Notes under the pieces: generated by a model | Database searches by the model: none | What the model was told of the DNA's origin: nothing | What the model saw: the letters and a program-made list of their open reading frames with translations, nothing else | In this document: positions 1 to 6,077 of the stretch, one piece after another | Numbering within the stretch: the first letter of the stretch is position 1 | Layout of the letters: every line of letters begins with the position of its first letter | Made by a program: the position numbers and the translations under genes | Origin: Actinomycetes bacterium | Lineage (GTDB): Bacteria; Actinomycetota; Acidimicrobiia; Acidimicrobiales; Palsa-688 | Direction: 5' to 3' | NCBI GenBank assembly: GCA_021827225.1 | Contig: JAKAXG010000077.1 | Location: forward strand, 1 to 10,841 | DNA length: 10,841 nt

Positions 1-1
1 C

Positions 2-388
2 GAGCTGCTGCGGGAGGTCGCCACTCGCCTGCGCCACAGCGTGCGCACCGACGACCTGGTGGCCCGCCTCGGCGGCGACGAGTTCACCGTCCTGCTCTCC
101 GCGGTCAGCAGCCCGCAGGCCGCCCTGGAGCTGGCCAACCACGTGCTCGCCGAGGTCGGCCGGCCGGTCGTCGTCGGCGGCGAGAAGATCGACGTCCGCT
201 GCAGCGTGGGGGTGGTGCTGGTGGACGCCACCATGCGAACGGCGAGCGACGTGCTCTCCGACGCTGATGCGGCCATGTACGGGTCCAAGAAGGCCGGCGG
301 CAGCCGTTGCACCCTCTACCTGCGGGCCGGCCTGACCGGGGGCGGCCCGGCGGGGGGGCCGCCGGCGAAGGCGGCCCCCGACCGGTGA
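2..388 (+). CDS. Diguanylate cyclase, GGDEF domain (3' part; gene starts before the window)
   Basis: This is the C-terminal part of a GGDEF domain, which makes cyclic di-GMP from two GTP. The frame is open to the left window edge, so start and sensory domains are missing. The active-site GGDEF motif is at 71-85. Five residues before it lies RTDD (44-55), matching the RxxD inhibitory I-site at the PleD spacing (RxxD-x5-GG[D/E]EF), so product inhibition is likely retained. The rest of the fold follows in order: a SVGVVLV strand, then a DADAAMYGSKKAGGSR segment typical of the domain end. No EAL domain follows. The protein ends in a Gly/Pro/Ala-rich tail of about 20 residues, whose DNA forms strong hairpins. 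Family assignment is secure; input signal and any partner domains cannot be seen. Confidence 0.93.
   Translation, partial: ELLREVATRLRHSVRTDDLVARLGGDEFTVLLSAVSSPQAALELANHVLAEVGRPVVVGGEKIDVRCSVGVVLVDATMRTASDVLSDADAAMYGSKKAGGSRCTLYLRAGLTGGGPAGGPPAKAAPDR
341..379 (+). terminator. Overlapping alternative GC hairpins at the 3' end of the GGDEF gene
   Basis: The sequence GGGGGCCGCC at 354-363 and GGCGGCCCCC at 370-379 form a perfect 10-bp stem with a 6-base loop. The left arm can instead pair upstream: GGCGGCCC at 341-348 with GGGCCGCC at 356-363. The two hairpins are mutually exclusive. Both lie inside the last codons, before the TGA at 386-388, and no T-run follows. The stem could help end transcription or protect the mRNA 3' end, but chance pairing in such GC-rich sequence is a real alternative. 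Confidence 0.35.
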
Positions 389-588
389 CACCGCCAGGCG
401 GCTGGTGACGAGAATCCACCTGGGCCGTCGAAAACCGTCACCAAAGGCCATGGCGTGTCACCAGAAACCGACGCCAGGCCGACGCCGGCGCCGGGCCGCC
501 GGCCGCCTGGGCGCCGGGGAGCCGACGCCGGCCGCCTGGCCGCACGCCGGGCCGGCGAGCCGGCCACCCGCCGGCCGGCCGGGCACGC
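389..588. other. GC-rich intergenic spacer with short direct repeats
   Basis: No convincing gene is seen between the GGDEF gene and the hydrolase. A reading frame open from 405 runs into the hydrolase, but its product before position 603 is Arg/Pro/Gly-rich low-complexity sequence without family resemblance. GCCGGCCGCCTGG occurs at 498-510 and 527-539, and GCCGACGCCGG at 478-488 and 521-531, so the spacer probably grew by slippage of short GC units. Confidence 0.5.
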
Positions 589-594
589 TAGAAC
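589..594 (+). promoter_or_regulatory. Candidate -10 box (TAGAAC) for the alpha/beta hydrolase
   Basis: TAGAAC ends eight bases before the GTG at 603, which would put the transcript start within about two bases of the start codon, as in a leaderless mRNA. No clear -35 element lies upstream, and no Shine-Dalgarno sequence precedes the GTG. It stands out as the first AT-containing patch after a long GC-only stretch. Confidence 0.35.
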
Positions 595-602
595 ACTGCG
601 CT

Positions 603-1169
603 GTGGACACGGACAGCCTGGAAGTCAACGAGGTCCCCGGCGCGCCGCTGACGGCGGTGCTGGTGCACCCCCACCCCGACATGGGCGGTGACCGGTTCAA
701 CCACCTGATCGACGCCCTCTACCGGGGCCTCCCGGCGGCGGGGGTGAGCGCCGCCCGCTTCGACCTGACCTCGTCGGACCCTGACCGGGCCGCGGCGGAC
801 ACCGTTGAGGCCATCGCCGCCGTCGGGCCGGCGAGGGTGGTGCTGGTGGGCTACTCCTTCGGGGGCGACATCGCCCTCGGCGCCGGCGACGACCGGGTAG
901 CCGGCTGGGCGGCGGTCGCCCCGCCGCTGCGGTTCGGGAGGTTCCACGCCGCCGGCGGCGACCCCCGGCCCAAGCTCCTGGTCGTACCGGAACGGGACCA
1001 GTTCACGCCGCCCGGCGAGGCCCGACAACGAAGCGCCGGGTGGACCAGCACGGATCTGGTCGTGATCGACGGCGCCGACCACTTCTTGAACGGCGCCGCC
1101 GCGGCGGTGGTGCAGGCCGTGCTGACCTGGCTGGCCGGCCGGCCGTGGACCGGCGCCGTAGGGGCCTGA
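603..1169 (+). CDS. Alpha/beta hydrolase, short dienelactone-hydrolase-like type
   Basis: This is a 188-residue soluble alpha/beta hydrolase. The first strand ends in HPHPDMGGD (residues 22-30), the HPHP..GG signature of the small hydrolases grouped as COG2945. The nucleophile elbow is GYSFGG with Ser85. The acid is probably Asp132 in ERDQFTPP and the base His160 in GADHFL, so the triad is complete and correctly ordered. GTG at 603 was chosen because homology-like sequence begins a few residues later, the upstream in-frame sequence (from 405) is low complexity, and a -10-like box sits just before it. The substrate is unknown. Forty bases separate it from the uronate isomerase, which has its own promoter-like sequence, so a shared function is not implied. 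Confidence 0.85.
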   Translation: MDTDSLEVNEVPGAPLTAVLVHPHPDMGGDRFNHLIDALYRGLPAAGVSAARFDLTSSDPDRAAADTVEAIAAVGPARVVLVGYSFGGDIALGAGDDRVAGWAAVAPPLRFGRFHAAGGDPRPKLLVVPERDQFTPPGEARQRSAGWTSTDLVVIDGADHFLNGAAAAVVQAVLTWLAGRPWTGAVGA

Positions 1170-1174
1170 CGCTT

Positions 1175-1209
1175 TTGCGCCGCCCGGCAGCCGGGGCCAC
1201 TATGGGGAA
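1175..1209 (+). promoter_or_regulatory. Candidate leaderless promoter of the uronate operon
   Basis: TTGCGC at 1175-1180 and CACTAT at 1198-1203 are spaced by 17 bases, the optimum for a housekeeping sigma factor. Counting the final T of the -10 box as -7 places +1 at 1210, exactly the G of the GTG start codon. No Shine-Dalgarno sequence is present. Both hexamers deviate from consensus (TTG and the A..T positions are kept), so the call rests mainly on spacing and position. Confidence 0.45.
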
Positions 1210-2628
1210 GTGGATAGCTCCGGGCGGCGGCTGACGCTGCACCCGGACCGGCTCCTGCCTGCCGGCAGCGGGCCGCGGGCGGTGGCCCGGCGGATCTACG
1301 AGCACACCAGGGACCTGCCGGTCATCTCGCCGCACGGTCACGTCGATCCCGCGCTGCTGGTGACCGACGAGCCGTTCACCGACCCCACGGCGCTCTTCGT
1401 CACCCCCGACCACTACGTCACCCGGCTGCTGCACGCCGACGGGGTGAGCCTCGAGGACCTGGGCGTGGGCGGCGGCCCCCTCCCGGAGGGGCGGGCCCGT
1501 CGCGCCTGGCGGCTGTTCTGCGAGCGGTGGGAGCGCTTCGCCGGTACCCCGGTCCGCACGTGGCTGGAGGCGGAGCTGGCGGACATCTTCGAGGTCACGG
1601 CCGTCCCGTCGGCGGGCACCGCCGACGAGATCTACGACCGCGTCGCCGAGCGGCTGGAGCGGCCTGAGTTCCGGCCCAGGGCGCTGTACGACCGGTTCCG
1701 CATCGAGGTGCTGGCCGTCACCTGCGACCCCTGCGACGACCTGGCGGCGATCGCCGCCCTCCGGGACGACCCCGCCTGGACCGGCCGGGTGATCCCCACC
1801 TTCCGCCCCGACCGCTACCTCGAGCCGGGGCCGGGCTGGGCGGCCCTCATGGACACTCTGGCCCGGGCGGCGGCGGTGGACACCGGCGACTACGGGGGCT
1901 ATCTCGCCGCCCTCGAGCGGCGCCGCCGCAGTTTCATCGAGCACGGGGCCACCTCCTCGGACCACAGCCACCCCGACGTGGGCACCGAGGCGCTCGGTCG
2001 GGCCGAGGCGGAGAGGATCTACCGCTCGGCCCTGGGCGAGGGCGTGTCGGAGGCGGAGGCGGTGGCGTTCCGGCGGCACATGCTGGCCGAGATGGCGAGG
2101 ATGTCCTGCGACGACGGCCTGGTCATGACCCTCCATCCCGGGGTCAGACGCAACCACCACTCCCCCACCTTCGAGGCGTTCGGCCCGGATACCGGCCACG
2201 ACATCCCCATCCGGGTGGAGTTCACCGACGCCCTGCGCCCGCTTCTGGGCAGGTTCGGCACCCACCCCGGCTTCCACCTGGTGCTGTTCACCGTCGACGA
2301 GACCACCTGGTCACGGGAGCTGGCGCCGCTCGCCGGCTTCTACCCGTCGGTGTTCGTCGGCGTGCCCTGGTGGTTCCTCGACGCCCCCGACGCCATCCGG
2401 CGGTTCCGGGCGGCGGTGACCGAGACGGCCGGATTCGAGCGGACCTCCGGCTTCGTGGACGACACCCGGGCCTACTGCTCCATACCGGCCCGCCACGACA
2501 TGGCCCGCCGGGTCGATGCCGGCTTCCTGGCCGGGCTGGTCTGCGAGCACCGCCTCAGCGAGGAGGAGGCGGCCGGGACGGCCGTCCGCCTGGTGAGCGG
2601 GCAGCCGAAGCGGGTCTTCAAGCTTTGA
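1210..2628 (+). CDS. uxaC: Uronate isomerase (glucuronate/galacturonate isomerase)
   Basis: This 472-residue protein fits the UxaC family of the amidohydrolase superfamily. UxaC interconverts D-glucuronate with D-fructuronate and D-galacturonate with D-tagaturonate in the cytoplasm. The N-terminal metal-site motif is ISPHGHVDP, with His42 and His44 forming the HxH pair. Near the C-terminus, GFVDDTRAYCSIPARHD followed by MARRVDAGFLAGLV is the conserved closing region of the family, including its Arg-His pair. Length is close to the usual 465-475. The GTG at 1210 coincides with a predicted transcript start. The gene ends in a four-base TTGA overlap with a mannitol-dehydrogenase-family reductase, which would use its product; that linkage strengthens the assignment. 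Preference between glucuronate and galacturonate cannot be read from sequence. Confidence 0.9.
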   Translation: MDSSGRRLTLHPDRLLPAGSGPRAVARRIYEHTRDLPVISPHGHVDPALLVTDEPFTDPTALFVTPDHYVTRLLHADGVSLEDLGVGGGPLPEGRARRAWRLFCERWERFAGTPVRTWLEAELADIFEVTAVPSAGTADEIYDRVAERLERPEFRPRALYDRFRIEVLAVTCDPCDDLAAIAALRDDPAWTGRVIPTFRPDRYLEPGPGWAALMDTLARAAAVDTGDYGGYLAALERRRRSFIEHGATSSDHSHPDVGTEALGRAEAERIYRSALGEGVSEAEAVAFRRHMLAEMARMSCDDGLVMTLHPGVRRNHHSPTFEAFGPDTGHDIPIRVEFTDALRPLLGRFGTHPGFHLVLFTVDETTWSRELAPLAGFYPSVFVGVPWWFLDAPDAIRRFRAAVTETAGFERTSGFVDDTRAYCSIPARHDMARRVDAGFLAGLVCEHRLSEEEAAGTAVRLVSGQPKRVFKL

Positions 2629-3998
2629 CAGCCCGGCCTCTGCGGCGCGCCGGCGGAGCGGCGCGGCCGGCACCGCCGATCCGGCTGCTGCACCTCGGAC
2701 TCGGCAACTTTTTCCGGGCCCACCAGGCCTGGTACACGGACCTCAGCCCCGACGCCGGCGAGTGGGGCTACGCCGCGTTCACCGGCCGTTCCGCCGAGCT
2801 GGCCGACGTTCTCACCGGCCAGGATGGGCTCTACACGCTCGTCACCCGGGCCGTCGAGGGCGACCGGTACCGGATCGTCGGGTCCCTGGCGCGGGCCCAC
2901 CCGGCCGGCGACCACCGGTCCTGGCTGGCCTACTGGCGCTCCGCCGACCTGGCCGCCGTGACCGTCACGGTTACGGAGGCCGGCTACCTGCGCGACCCGG
3001 GCGGGGGGATGGGCGAGGCGTCCGGGGCCCTGCGATCGGACCTGGAGGCCCTGACCAGCGGCGCCCCGGCCGGGGTGGCCACCGCCCCGGGCCGCTTGGT
3101 CGCCGGACTGGCCAGCCGCAGAGCCGCCGGCGCCGGGCCGGTGGCCCTCGTGTCGTGCGACAACCTGCCGGCCAACGGGCGGATCATGAGGGAGGTCGTG
3201 GGCGACATGGCCGACCGGGTGGACCCGTCGTTGCGGGAGTGGATCGACTCGTCCGTCTCGTTCGTCACGACCGTCGTCGACCGGATCACCCCCCACCCGG
3301 GCGCCGACGAGCCGCAACGGGTGGCCCGGGGCACCGGGTGGGAGGATCGCTGTCCCGTGGTGACCGAGCCGTACTCCGAATGGGTGATCAGCGGAGCGTT
3401 CCCGGGAGGACGGCCCCGCTGGGAGGACGCCGGCGCCGTGTTCACCGACCATCCCGGCCCCTACGAGCAGCGAAAGCTGTGGCTTTTGAACGGCGCCCAT
3501 TCGCTGCTGGCCTACGCCGGCTCGATCCGGGCCCACACCACCGTCCCCGAGGCGGTCGCCGACCCGGTGTGCCGCGAGTGGGTGGAGGACTGGTGGGGGG
3601 TGGCCGCCCCCCACATCCCCCTCCCGGACCCGGTCCTGGCCGCCTACCGGACGGACCTGCTGCGGCGCTTCGCCAACGTCCGCATGGCCGACCGGCTGGC
3701 CCGCATAGCCGAGGACGGCTCGCAGAAGCTCCCGGTGCGGATCCTGCCCGTCCTCCGCGAGGAGCGGGCTGCCGGGCGGTTGCCGCTGGCGGCCACTCGG
3801 GTGCTGGCCGCGTGGATGTGCCATCTGCGGGGCCGGGGAGCGCCGGTCCGTGACGCCCGGGCCGATGAGGTGGTGCCGAGGGCCCGGGGGCCGTTGGTGG
3901 ACGCCGTCCGACGGGTCCTGTTGTGGCTCGATCCGGCGACCGGCTCCGACGACGAGGTGGTGGCGGCGGTGGCCGCTCAGGCGGAAGCCCTCGCCTAG
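2625..3998 (+). CDS. Mannitol dehydrogenase family reductase, probably fructuronate/tagaturonate reductase
   Basis: This is a 457-residue polyol-specific long-chain dehydrogenase, with an N-terminal Rossmann domain and a helical C-terminal domain. The nucleotide loop is HLGLGNFFRAHQA (Gly25, Gly27). Catalytic residues known from Pseudomonas mannitol 2-dehydrogenase (Asn191, Lys295, Asn300, His303) correspond to Asn180 in SCDNLPANG and to Lys284, Asn289 and His292 in RKLWLLNGAHS, all at conserved spacing. VDRITP, typical of the family, is also present. The start is inferred as TTG at 2625: it is the only usable start before the Rossmann motif and overlaps the isomerase stop as TTGA, implying translational coupling. 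Next to UxaC, the likely reaction is NAD(P)H-dependent reduction of fructuronate to mannonate, or tagaturonate to altronate. Mannitol or arabinitol oxidation remains possible. No aldonate dehydratase gene is in the window. Confidence 0.85.
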   Translation: MTARPLRRAGGAARPAPPIRLLHLGLGNFFRAHQAWYTDLSPDAGEWGYAAFTGRSAELADVLTGQDGLYTLVTRAVEGDRYRIVGSLARAHPAGDHRSWLAYWRSADLAAVTVTVTEAGYLRDPGGGMGEASGALRSDLEALTSGAPAGVATAPGRLVAGLASRRAAGAGPVALVSCDNLPANGRIMREVVGDMADRVDPSLREWIDSSVSFVTTVVDRITPHPGADEPQRVARGTGWEDRCPVVTEPYSEWVISGAFPGGRPRWEDAGAVFTDHPGPYEQRKLWLLNGAHSLLAYAGSIRAHTTVPEAVADPVCREWVEDWWGVAAPHIPLPDPVLAAYRTDLLRRFANVRMADRLARIAEDGSQKLPVRILPVLREERAAGRLPLAATRVLAAWMCHLRGRGAPVRDARADEVVPRARGPLVDAVRRVLLWLDPATGSDDEVVAAVAAQAEALA

Positions 3999-4005
3999 AG
4001 GTCTC

Positions 4006-4410
4006 TCAGCGCCTCGAGGTCCAGGGGGCGGACTTGCAGGCCACGCACAGGGTGGCGTCGGGCATGGCCTCCAGGCGAGCCTCGCCGATGGGGCCGCCGC
4101 AGGACTCGCAGCGCCCGTACACCCCGGCGTCCATGCGCTCCACGGCGGCGTCCACCGCGGCCAGCCGGCCGCCCAGCTGGGCCTTGAGCGCCTCGATGTG
4201 GGCCCGCTCGGAGGTGGTGGACGCCCCCTCCCCGCCCTCTTCGGAGAACTCCACCTCGGCCACGCCGCCCCGGTCCCGCATCTCCGCCAGGTCACGGTCG
4301 GCGGCGGCCAGGCTGGCCAGTATCCGGGCCCGCTCGGCTTCGAGCAGCCCCCGCTGGGCTTCCGCGAACTCGGCGGTCAGGTTGGAGGCGGGCGAGGGGG
4401 TGGATGTCAT
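4006..4410 (-). CDS. DksA/TraR-family C4 zinc-finger protein
   Basis: This 134-residue protein has the DksA/TraR plan. Residues about 11-95 are a helical hairpin rich in Ala, Glu, Arg and Leu. A four-cysteine zinc finger follows: Cys101-x2-Cys104, then Cys122-x2-Cys125, with the family sequence GVYGRCESCGGPIGEARLEA. Such proteins insert a coiled coil into the RNA polymerase secondary channel and alter initiation. The tip (about residues 54-66) reads EFSEEGGEGAS and lacks a recognisable DxxDxA, the acidic tip motif of E. coli DksA, so the mode of action may differ. ATG at 4410 is preferred because AAGGA lies ten bases upstream and the upstream extension is unrelated to the family. Its stop is seven bases from the reductase stop, with no terminator between the convergent genes. 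Confidence 0.88.
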   Translation of the reverse strand: MTSTPSPASNLTAEFAEAQRGLLEAERARILASLAAADRDLAEMRDRGGVAEVEFSEEGGEGASTTSERAHIEALKAQLGGRLAAVDAAVERMDAGVYGRCESCGGPIGEARLEAMPDATLCVACKSAPWTSRR

Positions 4411-4477
4411 CGTTATCAGATCCTTCGGGGTGGGGGTCGAGAAGATAGCCGGCTTCCGGGTCGGTCGGCGGTATTTC

Positions 4478-4503
4478 AACACCGTCGGACCGGATCTGTT
4501 CCC
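4478..4503 (-). promoter_or_regulatory. Candidate ECF-sigma-type promoter for the DksA-like gene
   Basis: Read on the minus strand, GGGAAC (4503-4498) is followed after 17 bases by GTT (4480-4478). This resembles the GGAA(C/T)-N17/18-GTT promoters of actinobacterial stress ECF sigma factors such as SigE and SigR/SigH. It would give a 5' leader of roughly 60 bases. A housekeeping-like TATCTT (4447-4442) without a good -35 is an alternative. Evidence is pattern only. Confidence 0.25.
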
Positions 4504-4571
4504 GCACTCCGGACTTACCCCGGCCCGGCCGGACAGTACCGGCCCCACCCTGAGTTTCCCGGCGACCGCTC

Positions 4572-4577
4572 TAGGCT
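4572..4577 (+). promoter_or_regulatory. Candidate -10 box (TAGGCT) for the 286-residue protein gene
   Basis: TAGGCT matches the TAnnnT pattern of actinobacterial -10 elements and lies ten bases before the ATG at 4588, so the transcript would start about four bases before the coding region. No Shine-Dalgarno sequence is seen. The -35 region (CTGAGT near 4550) is weak. Confidence 0.4.
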
Positions 4578-4587
4578 TGGCTCCGCC

Positions 4588-5448
4588 ATGGTCGATATCG
4601 AGCTTCTATACCGTCAGCAGCTCACCGACTCCGACCTGCGGCTGCTGAGGGAGGCCGCCGGCGCCGGGCTCCCGGTCACGGCGGCGCTGGCCACGCCCGC
4701 CGCCGAGGCCGCCGTGTTCGCCGCCGCCGGCCCGCTTCAGCCGCCGGGACCCCTGGAAGCGCCCGGGCCCGTCCACTCGCAGGTGGCGCTGGGCGTGTCG
4801 CCGTTCCTGGCCTTCGCGGTGGCGGTGCACCGCACGGCCGCCCGCCTCGGAACGGCATCGTTCGTCGAGGAGCGGTGGGGCCCGCGGGTGCGCATCCCGC
4901 TGTTCGACGTGGCCACGCTGAGGGCGCTGGTCGCCGACCCTCTGAGACGGTGGTTCCTGGTGGACCTGCTGGCTTCGTACACCAGGGTGTCGAGCGGCGT
5001 CGTGTGGACCCGCACCGCGCGCGGCTGGCGCCGGCGCCGGTTCAGCGAACTGGACCCGGCGTCGCTGGCCGAGCAGCTGAGCCTGGTGGGGCCGTCCGAG
5101 CAGGCCGGTGTCTACCGCCGGCTGGGTGATCTGGCCCTGTTCCTTCTCGGGGTCTTTCCCGACCACCTGCCGAGCCTGACCGGGGCGGCCCGTGACCGGC
5201 TGCTGCGGCTCTCGGGGGTGGACGAGGACCGGTCCGAGGAGCTCGACGGCCGCTCGCTGCTCGAGTACCTGGGTTCGAGGTGGTACAGCGCGGCGCTCGC
5301 CGCGGCCCGGGCAGCCGGTCACCCGGTGACCGACCCGCTGGCCGTGGCCGGATACATGGGAGACCATTTCGGTGACGCCCGGCGGGTCCTCAACTCGGTC
5401 ACCGACCGCTACCTCTTCCCTATCCGGGAGCAGTGGTTCGGGCGCTGA
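4588..5448 (+). CDS. Uncharacterised 286-residue protein
   Basis: I do not recognise the family. The frame is open far upstream, but ATG at 4588 fits best: a -10-like TAGGCT precedes it and upstream codons overlap the DksA-like gene and its promoter region. The product is soluble-looking, with no signal peptide or clear membrane span, and mostly helical. It has an Ala-rich N-terminal third, then a basic/aromatic central part (YTRVSSGVVWTRTARGWRRR, residues around 130-150), then several leucine-rich helices including GVYRRLGDLALFLLGVFPDH, and an aromatic/charged C-terminus with HFGDARRVLNSVTDRYLFP. The conserved-looking Trp, Tyr and Arg clusters suggest a real folded protein. It may be co-regulated with the divergent DksA-like gene, but nothing in the sequence proves this. 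Confidence 0.75.
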   Translation: MVDIELLYRQQLTDSDLRLLREAAGAGLPVTAALATPAAEAAVFAAAGPLQPPGPLEAPGPVHSQVALGVSPFLAFAVAVHRTAARLGTASFVEERWGPRVRIPLFDVATLRALVADPLRRWFLVDLLASYTRVSSGVVWTRTARGWRRRRFSELDPASLAEQLSLVGPSEQAGVYRRLGDLALFLLGVFPDHLPSLTGAARDRLLRLSGVDEDRSEELDGRSLLEYLGSRWYSAALAAARAAGHPVTDPLAVAGYMGDHFGDARRVLNSVTDRYLFPIREQWFGR

Positions 5449-5709
5449 TTCCCGCCTGTCGATACAGACCGTCCTGTCTATGGAAAAAGGACCGGTCTGT
5501 TGCGGTTTGACAGTCTCGGCACTCAACGCCCATTGCGGTGGCACGCCGAGCAGCTATTCGGCGGATACCGGCAATACAAGGGGATTCCGGCCCATTATCC
5601 GGATTGTCGGCTATCGGCGGATCTATTGGGACGATGGTCTCTGGCTGGGCCGCGGGGGCCGGGCCCACCATGGCGGTGAAGTCATTCCGAGCAGCGGAAG
5701 GCGGTCGCC
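5449..5709. other. Intergenic region, 261 bp, lower GC than neighbours
   Basis: Apart from the hairpin at its left end and a consensus TTGACA (5507-5512), I see no gene or RNA here. The sequence is noticeably less GC-rich than the flanking genes, as expected of regulatory DNA. It must contain the promoter for the small zinc-ribbon gene, but no convincing -10 box could be assigned. Confidence 0.4.
5464..5500. terminator. Bulged hairpin downstream of the 286-residue protein gene
   Basis: ACAGACCGTCC (5464-5474) pairs with GGACCGGTCTGT (5489-5500): 11 base pairs with one bulged C, closing a 14-base A-rich loop. It begins 15 bases after the stop codon, so it may end that transcript, although no T-run follows. 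A TTGACA seven bases further on (5507-5512) lacks a matching -10, so an operator role is less supported. Confidence 0.35.
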
Positions 5710-5868
5710 ATGAGATGCCCCAATTGCCTGGCCGATGATCCGAAACCCCCGCCCAGCGACAATGGCACGACGACCTGCCCGAAGTGCGGCCACCGCTTCC
5801 CGGTCGACGAGAGCGAACCCGAGCCCGTCGGTCCGGCCACTCAGTCGGTGGTAGCCACCACTCGGTGA
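5710..5868 (+). CDS. Small double-CxxC zinc-ribbon protein (52 residues)
   Basis: An ATG frame of 53 codons encodes a compact zinc ribbon. CPNC begins at residue 3 and CPKCGHRF at residue 23, giving a four-cysteine site with a 16-residue loop (Cys3, Cys6, Cys23, Cys26). An acidic/Pro-Thr-Ser tail without defined structure follows. The second knuckle resembles the zinc-ribbon heads found at the start of many bacterial proteins. A strong Shine-Dalgarno sequence, GGAAGG at 5696-5701, sits eight bases before the ATG, which makes a chance frame unlikely. There is no membrane segment or signal peptide. The role is unknown; nucleic-acid or protein binding is plausible for the fold. It lies alone, 209 bases before the lysozyme gene and in the same direction. 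Confidence 0.72.
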   Translation: MRCPNCLADDPKPPPSDNGTTTCPKCGHRFPVDESEPEPVGPATQSVVATTR

Positions 5869-6064
5869 GGCCGTAGCCGTCCCGCCGTAGCCGGCGCCGG
5901 ACCGTTTACCGGCGTCGACCTGCGGTCCGCGCGTCGGTGTTTCTCAACGGCCTCCCAACTAAAAACAACGTCCGCCCATCAATGGTCAAGCCGCGGAGGG
6001 CCACTACCGATACCTCTCGTTGACCGATCATCGTCGCAGCGGGCAGCACTGCGCGGCGGCCAAA

Positions 6065-6070
6065 GAAAGG
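6065..6070 (+). promoter_or_regulatory. Ribosome binding site deciding the TTG start of the lysozyme gene
   Basis: GAAAGG ends seven bases before the TTG at 6078. The reading frame continues from this TTG directly into a basic N-region of a signal peptide, and no ATG or GTG lies at a better place, so the TTG start is supported. Confidence 0.6.
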
Positions 6071-6077
6071 CGGAAGT

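Noticed and set aside
405..602. N-terminal extension of the alpha/beta hydrolase from an ATG at 405
   Set aside because: The extra 66 residues are Arg/Pro/Gly-rich and come from repetitive intergenic DNA; the hydrolase fold starts just after GTG 603.
1201..1206. TATGGG as -10 box of the uronate operon
   Set aside because: It ends only three bases before the GTG, too close to place the start at or before the codon; CACTAT two to three bases upstream fits both the 17-base spacer and the +1 position better.
2472..4295. Very long minus-strand open frame opposite the uronate reductase and into the DksA-like gene
   Set aside because: Its product is Gly/Pro/Arg/His-rich with no motif, while the plus-strand reductase and the DksA-like zinc finger on the same DNA show complete catalytic or metal-binding residues. 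High GC makes such antisense frames common.
5670..5738. Short ATG frame overlapping the start of the zinc-ribbon gene
   Set aside because: It encodes 22 residues without motif and no ribosome site; the overlapping zinc-ribbon frame has both.
5869..6077. Possible c-di-AMP (ydaO-type) riboswitch before the lysozyme gene
   Set aside because: Such riboswitches often precede actinobacterial wall hydrolases, but I found none of the conserved motifs or the expected paired stems in this leader.
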